Shown: piece by piece, positions 8,430-17,400 of the stretch
Layout of the letters: every line of letters begins with the position of its first letter
Position numbering within the stretch: position 1 is the stretch's first letter
DNA from: Litchfieldella rifensis
Lineage (GTDB): Bacteria; Pseudomonadota; Gammaproteobacteria; Pseudomonadales; Halomonadaceae
DNA length: 64,000 bases
Reading direction: 5' to 3'
Assembly: GCF_042646605.1 (NCBI RefSeq)
Contig: NZ_JBHRUG010000002.1
Coordinates: forward strand, 62,001 to 126,000
Made by a program: the position numbers and the translations under genes
Notes under the pieces: generated by a model
Database searches by the model: none
What the model saw: only the letters and a program-made list of their open reading frames with translations
Told to the model about the DNA's origin: nothing

Positions 8430-11400
8430 ATGAGACCCATACCACTCCGCCCTTTTCGTTTGCCGACTTCGTCACAGGATGATTTGCCCACTAACGCCTT
8501 CAGCATGGCACTCGAGCTGGCGCAGAGAATCGTGACGGCCAGGCAATCACAAGCACCTGGAAATGGCACCTCCAGCGGAGTGACGATCCACAAGATACAG
8601 TCCGGGAACACGACTCTCGACGTCGGTGGAGATTACGGCTACACATTGCCAAATCTGGAGTTGATGGTTCCGGTACTGCATGACAATTCGGATGTCGAAG
8701 TCGAAGACGACACACTGAAGATCCGCGATGAAGCCCTGTTCCAGGCCGTGAAGACAGCCGTCGAGCCGTGGGACGATTATCTCGAGTCCGATGAAGGAGT
8801 ACGGCAACTTCAAGCAGGGGCGGAGGGAGACGGCGCTGTCGAGGATATTGCCGGAAGCATCGCCGAAAATGTCGGCGAGGACATTGCTGAAGATGTCATC
8901 GAGGATGTCACCCAGGGCCAGAGTCTCGACGAGGTGGCCGAATCACGCGGGATATCCCGCGACCAATTGATCGCCCGGTTGGAAGCGGCGGGATTTGATG
9001 TCACGACAATAGAGCCGACAAACAAGAACGGTGATGTCGAAGGAGTGGAGATTCGCCAGACGACGGCCGACGAGGGTGCTGAGACGGGCAAGTTGATCGT
9101 CGGCTCCTATGACGACCATCATAATGACGCACGCACCACGCGCTATACCGACGCCGATGGCAATAAGATCCGCCGAGTCGAATATGCCGATGGTGAGATC
9201 AGCGAATCCGTTACCGATACTGAAGGAACCGAGACCACTACCGTCACGAAACCCGACGGCACGGTTGTGGAGACCGTCATCGAGGCCAACGGGCGCCAGA
9301 CCAAGACAACCACGGAGCCGCCGGAGAACGGCAAGCTCATTACCCACGACGTCAAGCCGGGCGAGTCCCTGAGCGAGATAGCCGGCCAATACGAAGGAGT
9401 GGAGGGATGGCAGGATCTTGAGCCGGACAACCGCGACTTCTTCAACGACCGTAACCCGAACCTTATCCATCCTGGTGAAGAAATCACCATTGGGGGTGGA
9501 CGGACCACGGTAGAAGTCACCCACAAGGGCTATACGTTGACGACTGAGCCGGATGGCGAGATGAGCTTGCGGCGCCACGAAGATGGGGTGAAGTTCGATA
9601 TCGAGCAAGGTTCTCCAGAGGCCTCGCTTGTCGAATTGCTGATGGAAGTCAATCTCGACAGCCATGATCCACAGAAAGCTAAAGAAGCCGAGATCATTCA
9701 GACAGTAGTCGAAAAGGCGCTGGCTGGAAAAGCCATTGAAGCTTTCAAAGGACAAGGGGAAGGGCCACAGCAAGCTATCAACGAGGGAAAACCAGGTCGG
9801 AACGTGACCCTCGAAGATCCTTATGGCGACCCTCCAAGTGAAGCACCGCCCTCAGGCGGCGACTGGGTGCCAATGCACGGGGTCTGGCTGGACCCGGAGG
9901 TTGCATCAACGATCGCCGCCCAAAATGTCACACTTACCAGCCTGATCGAAGCGCAGGCACAGCTGGATGTCTACGCCCTCGATCCAGACTATAAAGAAGC
10001 CATGACCAATGCCGGCGTGACTCTGGACGAAGCGTTCGCCCCCCATGGCCTGAGTTGGATACGCCCAGACCCGAAAGGCAAGCAGAAAGGTGCCGAAGAA
10101 CGCTTGGAACAGGTTGGCCAGGCTAAAGAGGAATACCAGGAAACACAGAAACTTCTCAAACAGGCGATCGCTAAACAAGAGGAGATGGCACCGCTTCTTA
10201 CTCCTTCCTTTGAAGTATGCAAAGAGGATGACACAGAGGCCGACATACAGCGCCGAGCGGATAAAGGAGATAAGCGAGAAGCTGCACAAGCCCAAGTCGA
10301 CGCCCTCTTCTATGGAGCGGGCCTGCACAGTAGCAAGGGCGACGACCTGCTTGCCACTCATACCGTTGATCAACTTCGCCACCAGCTCGAGAACACCGAT
10401 CCCGACACGAAAGCGTATCGAACTATCGAAGGCGCCCTCAAGGATGCAGAAGCCGTTCAGAAGAAGACGGGTAAGCAATTGGAAACGGCTCAAGCCTATT
10501 ACGACTTCTATGCAGCCAAGAGTGAAGCCGGAGAACTAAGGCTGCAAGCTTATGATAAAAGAGATGAGCTGCTTGCTGTCTTCAACGCCGAGAAAGGTCT
10601 TCTGGAAGAGGGAAAACAGTTTTCCACCGTAGGAGGCGACTACCTGGGCGAGTTTACTGGCCAACAGGTTATTGAAGAGCGAGAGGATGGGCTTTGGGTC
10701 ATCACTCACTTTGAAGAAGGGACCACGGATGAACCGCTGGCCCCCGACGAAATGTCATCCTTTTGGGAGGAGAACCGGGATCCCGAGCTCACGAGGCAGT
10801 GGCTTAAACTTGTCGATAATCGACAGGAAGCGCATGAGAATGTTGCCCACGCGGGTAGGGATCTCCACCAAGTATTGGAGGATCAACTCGGTGTCACGCT
10901 CGAAAACCTCGGCACCGAGACCGGCGACCTGAAGCAGGAACTGGATGAACTGCTCAAAAAGCATGGTCCAGGAAGCACTGAGCGCCCCGATGATGCGCTT
11001 CCCGATGGCACCGAGCCGGTCAAGATTACCATCGGTGATCATGAGGTTCAGGTAATTCCACAGGTTGCGGAAGGCTATGAAGAAAACGGATTGGGTGCGT
11101 TAACGGAAAGTGGTCAGCCGATAGGAATCGAGATCGATGGGGAGTGGCGATGGGTCCATCCCGAAATGGCCATCACCCGTATTGCCTTGGATGCCGCAAA
11201 GGACCAAGAAAAGGATCAAGGTCAAGTTCTCTCACAAGCCCAGGAAGTCGCCAGGCGCACTGCTGAGAGATATGACTTACTGGCCACCCAGTCAATGCAA
11301 CGTATGGGAGAATCGGAAACGGAGTACAATGCTTGCCTGGACTACGGTTATCTCGACGAACAAGAAGAGCAGGCGCTGGATAGTATCTATCAACCTCTGT

Positions 11401-14400
11401 TCCAAGAGCTCTACAAGAAGGAGGGATTCGATAACGAATTCGAGCGCTTGGGTGCAAGCGACATAAAGGAAAGGGTAGGAAAAGTTCTGGGATTGAATGG
11501 AGCTTCAGAAAAAAATCGTGAGTCGCTGGAAGAAGTCACAGAAGCCATTCATGACATTGGGGGAAGCAATCCCGAGATCAACGATGTTCCCTTCTTCTAT
11601 GTCGATGACACGGTAGGTAAGACGCAAGCGGCATTGATTGCTGTCAGAAATAGTGACGGCGATATCCGGTATGTCGATGCGACTGGAAAGGATTTCTCGA
11701 GCCTAGAAGACTTCGTAGACAATAACGATCAGTTCAGTGAAGAAGGCAAATTGGTCGTCCCGAAAGGGCTTGAAATGAAGCCCGGAGAGGACAACACCAT
11801 TCCTCTCGAGGTCGTCAATGCGCGCAATGTTTCGATATTTGAAAAGAGCGTCGACCCCCTCGTGGGCATTGGCACTGGCATTGCCACGGCTCTGTCCTTC
11901 ACCCCGGCCGCGCCTGTGGCGGCCCCACTAGCCTACTTAGGGGGCGGTTATCTTGGCTTCAGAGCCGCGCAGCATCAGATAAACCATCTCCAACATGGCG
12001 GCGACTGGTACGATTGGGAATCGAGCATGAACTACCTCTCGGTTGCTACCACGCTCCTGCCCGTAGGCTCCAGTGTCCTGCGCACCATCGGCATGCCAGG
12101 CATGATGAGGGGTGTCCACGGCATCCACGTAACGAGAGGGGAAGCCTTCCTGACCAGTATTGGCGCCGTCAAGCCGAGTTCGATGCTTGCCGGCCACGCG
12201 ACAACCTACCTGCGGAGCACCGATGGGTTGAACCGAATTGCCCGAAGTTTGGATTGGGGGGCGATAGGTACCGGTGTGCCGCTCATGGCCATGTCTGCTT
12301 ATAACCTGGTCGTTAATGGCGACCAAATGTCGGATATCCAAAAGACAGAGGCCATCGTTGGAGGGCTGACGGGCCTCGTGGGAACGGGGCTGGGTATTCA
12401 CGGGCTTTGGCGGACCAGGCCTAATCGAGGGACACAAGCCATAAGCGGAAACGGACCCGACCCACAAGCAGGAGGAAGTGGCCCGAACGTCCCGCCTGGA
12501 GGACCAGAACTAGGTCCAACACCAAACCTGGTCGTTTATGAAGCGGGCCCCGATGGCGTCTATCGCCCCACCGATGAAAGGGTTTCCCACGACCCTAGCA
12601 AGACCATCATTCGCCATGAAGATATCTCGGATAGCGATGTGTCGCAGGCGGCTCGCACCACACAGGACATAGCCGCACTACCTGCTCGCGATCACCAAGA
12701 ACTTGAAGGTTATCACCCCTCCCACCCTACTCGATCTCAATCGTCTTCACCTGAGATGAGCGAAAGTGCAGCAGTCAGTCACAATGGGTCATCCCCGCGG
12801 CACTCATATAGAACCATTCAAGTCGATGGCGCGCCAGTTGAGGTCAAGTTCCTGTCGGGGCAACCGCCCAAAAGCGACGAAAGTGTCTATGTATTACCGG
12901 ATGATGGTCCGCGCGCAAGTACGGAAGAGCTGGTTGCAACGGGCAAGACCCACATCATCGGGCTCAATCCGAATACCCGAGAATGGGAAGGCGCGCCGTT
13001 GGTGCTTGGGGCATCGGAGGATCATGCATCGTCACAACCTTCCAACACTGAAAATCGAGTTAAGATACCACCCGTTGCTTATTACAAAGAGCCGAGTACC
13101 AGTTGGATCGGAGCGCGAGTTCCTGGCCACCCAGATGCTCATGTCAACATGATCATCGAGAACCCTGGGATTCCTGGAGAAAAAAATCTCGGGGATCGAG
13201 ATGTTGTCGAGATTACACATATCTATCGCGGCACTCTTCCGCGTCATGGAGCAAGTGAACTCGCGGCACAGGTACTTGAGACCTATGGCGTTCGCCCTAC
13301 TGAAAAGCTGATTTTCAGATCAGTCGAAAATGAAAGCGCACTCCTTGCCTATGCAACTGAGCAGCCAGCATCGGAAACAAACTTGGCTCGTACTGGAGAG
13401 CGAATCCTCGATCTCCTTGGACTTAAAGCAAGCAGCTGGGAGTTTATCACCAGTGGTCGTGGGGGGCTTGATATTGTCGGACACATTGATCCGCTGTCAA
13501 GGAAAAGCCTGGATCTCGAGGCACAGCAAAACACGCGACTCGAAACGTTGGATACCGTTCTCAATGACTACCTGAGTCCCAATGCCTCACAAAATCATGC
13601 ACGCATCACTGCCGAGGTGATTGATGCAGAGCATATTTATGCCTTCGACAAGCAGATGACTCCACATGACCTTCTGCTGTCGACCGACTTGCACAAGAAT
13701 AGACAGTGGCGGGATCACCAAGGGCCTATTGTGCTGGATATTCAAAACCCTAGCGCAGTCGCTACCGCTTTTGCCCAAAGGCTTTCCAATATCTACGGCT
13801 CGGAAGTTGTCGCGCCGAGTGCCAATGCACCCTCTCAATGGAAAGTCCTGCGCCCTGATCACAACACGGGCGAGCGCCAGCAAGGGTCGGTTGAGCTAAT
13901 GGATGGAGAACTCATCTTGACTCAGGGAGGGGAGCGCAGGGTAATTCAACCAGATGGCGAGCACTTGGGTGAAATGGTGGGAGCCGGCCTCCATAAAACT
14001 GCCATTAGGCTGTACGACAAGGTGCTCGTCATCTATCGCGATGGGAGAGGGCTATATTCCGCCGCTGTAGAGAGGGGAGCTGCGGAGGAATACATCAAAC
14101 TGGGTGCGCCTTATGTCGCGCCCATCCACGGTGCCATAAAAGCCAAGGGCCACGATGCTCTGTTGATGGATTACTATCCCGCCCACAGCAGTACGATCGA
14201 AACGTTAAAACCTTCGCTGCTAAATGAAAATAGTGTACGAAGTCTTAAGGCAATACGACAGTTCATCGAGAAAAAGAATAAAATTCCTAGCGATCTGCAG
14301 TTTTTGATTGATCCTGATGGATTTTTTTATCTCCATGATTTTCAGGAGATTCGTTCTCCCATGAACAGCTTTGAGATACACCCTCTCAATCGGTTCATTG

Positions 14401-17400
14401 ATCTAGCGGAAGCTACCGTCCGTGCCCGGCAGAACCCTGGCCCACAGTCACTATCGGCAGCTTATCACCCTGCCAGCGATCCCAATGTCCGCCCGTATGG
14501 GCCGGCGGCTACTGCATTCACGCGGCCATCACTACCTGAGCCGACACCATCTTTCCAACTCCCTCATATCATTGCGGATGTCGCACCACGTCAGCCTGCT
14601 AGAGTCACCTTGCCAGCAGAATATGCCCCCTTGCCGTCAGTAGAGTATTTCATTGATGGCAATGAGATATCGCTCGATCACTCAGATTCAACAGTTCCAT
14701 TGGTTCATGTTAATGCCATAGTTAATGACCCATCTGGGATAATCGGTCATGGTCCCGTCACTTCACCAGAGGTGGTGGTAGAGCACTTCTTCGCTTTTTT
14801 TGGCAAGAGCGGCACGCCTAGCCCGTCGGGTAGCGGCAGTCGGCTACTAGCAGGTTTACTCAAGCACTTTGAGGTACGCCCCACAGAGCGGCTGATCTTC
14901 CGGGACGTTATCAATGAGCAAACCAGAGAAGCTTATGAGCAAGGCGCTGATCCGGCGAACACTGTGCTCGGCCGCTCGGGAGCTAGGGCGCTACAGCGGC
15001 TCGGTCTTGAAGCTGCGGGGTTTCGTTTCAAGAGCGGTCCTGATGACTCTCTCGAGCTCGTCATCGATATCGCGCCACAAGCACATCAGGCAACCCATCA
15101 AGAAACAGCGCAGGCTCACAAAGGCAGCCCAGCAGAAGGCGTCTTCACGCGTATCAAGAATAGACTTGGAAATGTCCCATGGAGGGAGGACCGTGGCGCG
15201 GTATCTCTCGATTTTCTTTTCCCATGGCGCAAATCCAATGAGCCCGAGAATACGACGCAGACGGGAGAAGCTTCCCCACCGGCCGTGCACATGTCCGCGC
15301 CACCGGCAGGACAACCTCGACTCTATCGTCTCGACGACTTGGGCGCGCTACGTCAGGCAGTGAACAGTGGCGAAATACCTGTTGGAAATTACCTTCACGT
15401 CATACGCACCCAGCGAGCCGCAAACACTTTCGCCTTGAATGACGGCAAGGTGCCATATAGTGGGCGTATCCAGGACAATGGGCGGATCCTTTGGCCGGCC
15501 GGACGAACCGGACATGTCGATGACATCTCGGTTACCACCCCGAATGCCGAGGGTCGACAAGTCGTCCAGGTCCGGAGCGAAGGCGCTGATGGACAGCGTA
15601 CGCACTATGCGAGGTCCAACGATGACGTCTATATCGTGGTGACCGAGCTGTCGGCACAGCAGCTAAGAGGACAGTTCCATAACGGCGAGGCGCTGCCTGT
15701 TGCCGAATACCAAGGAGAGAACGCCTGGTTGTCGCCCGCAGCATCGGCGCTAGTCCATCAAACCCCGACATCGACCAGCGAACAACAATCCACCACCTCG
15801 CCAGTGGCACACTCTCAAGCGGAGCCCTCTCCCTGGCAACGACCGGAGTATGTCGAACTGCCGGAAAGCTTCGGCTTTGCCGACGGGGACGAAAGCGTCA
15901 GCCGCTTCCAGGATGGCTTGTTCGATGCAGCGGTACGCGACCCGGACCGGTTGAGCGCGGCGATTGAAAGCGCCAAACAATACAGCGGCACCGGCGTCTT
16001 CCTGATTTCTCCCCAGGCGAAACAACGGATTGTCGGCAATCTGCGAGAAGCTTGGCAACATATCCTCTTCTCTTCGGGGGATACGGTACCGGAGGGATAC
16101 AGTCCGAGTGACTATGCCTTCCTTCAGGCGCTCGTCGAGCATGTTCAAAGTCACCGTATCATCATGGAAGAGCCCAGTCTGGGGCCAGATGGTTCACCGA
16201 CGAAGAACGGGGGCACGACACGCTATCGGCTATACCACACCCAGGAAGCGCTGGACGCCGGAAATTTTTCGCAGCGTACTGAGGTCACACACTTCCTCGA
16301 ACGCCTGCTCAGTGGCTCCCATTTTGTTAGCCAACGAGCCAGTGGCTCCAACGGTGATTTCTACCGCTCATTGGAAAGCTCGCCAGCAGGCGATTTCACT
16401 CGCCGTGCCACGGGGCATTCTCATTATCGACGTGGCGTGGTGCTACGCGACGGTCTGGTCTACCCCAACACCGTCACCGGCGACAAGGCACCGGAAACCG
16501 CCTCACTGCTCAGCGCCCTGTTGATCGGTCACACTCAGCGGCGCTCTCCCAGCGCCGACACCTTTCTGCAACTCGAGGGCTGGCCGGCCAGAGGTCTCAC
16601 CGGTATACGTGGCCGCCATGGCCAGGATTTCAGCGTCCACCGCCAAACCGGCTGGAACATCTCGACCTACGGTGCGTCGCCTTTTAGTGAGAAGCACGCC
16701 CTGGCCATCTCATTGGTACCTGACACGGTATTGCCCGCACGCCCGTCGACGCCGGAGCCAATTCCCTCGCCTGCCTCGCTAAGAGAGCGTTTCAGCCTAA
16801 GCAAGGAGCGTCGTGACGAGGCCAAGGAACGCCGCAAGGAAGTCAAAGGCCACCAGACCGAGAGCAATGTTGACAAAGGGATCGAGAAGCGATGGACCCG
16901 CTCGAATAGCTTCAACGAACTACAACATGAGCTCGGCCTGGAGGGTAGCTTCTATGCCGACCACCTCGTGCATGGATTAAGCGAGAAGTCGCCAAGAATA
17001 TTGGCCGGCATCGTGGCCGATGCCCGCGGTGTAACGACCACGGGAGTCCCCAAGGATGGCCGCGACCTAAAATTCCATGCTGGCAATCTCGACCCCCACG
17101 CCAGGTCCATCGTCGGTTATCCCGCCGAAAGCTTTGGCTCTGGAGGGGAGAACGCACTGACCGCCGAACAGGGGCGTTATCGCTTGTCGGAGCACAAGAA
17201 CAGGAGATTGGGCGAAGAGCACTTGGCGCTGTTGAATGAGGATCCAGAACTGGCAGCCAAGGTCGACCCCCAGTTACGAGTACCGCCGGGATTGATGGGG
17301 ATGCGAAAAAGATCGGCCATCCAGACGATAGAGAAATTGACGGCCGAGTTTCCCTTCGTCTTCAGTGGCGGCGTACATGTGGTGGCCGAAAGAGGTGTCG

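Noticed and set aside
5920..8430. Integrase, tRNA attachment site or insertion-sequence ends at the left border
   Set aside because: No integrase-like gene, tRNA fold or terminal inverted repeats could be found by eye.
8943..9773. 276-codon minus-strand frame opposite giant gene 1
   Set aside because: Shadow of the repeat and LysM region; low-complexity translation and no start signals.
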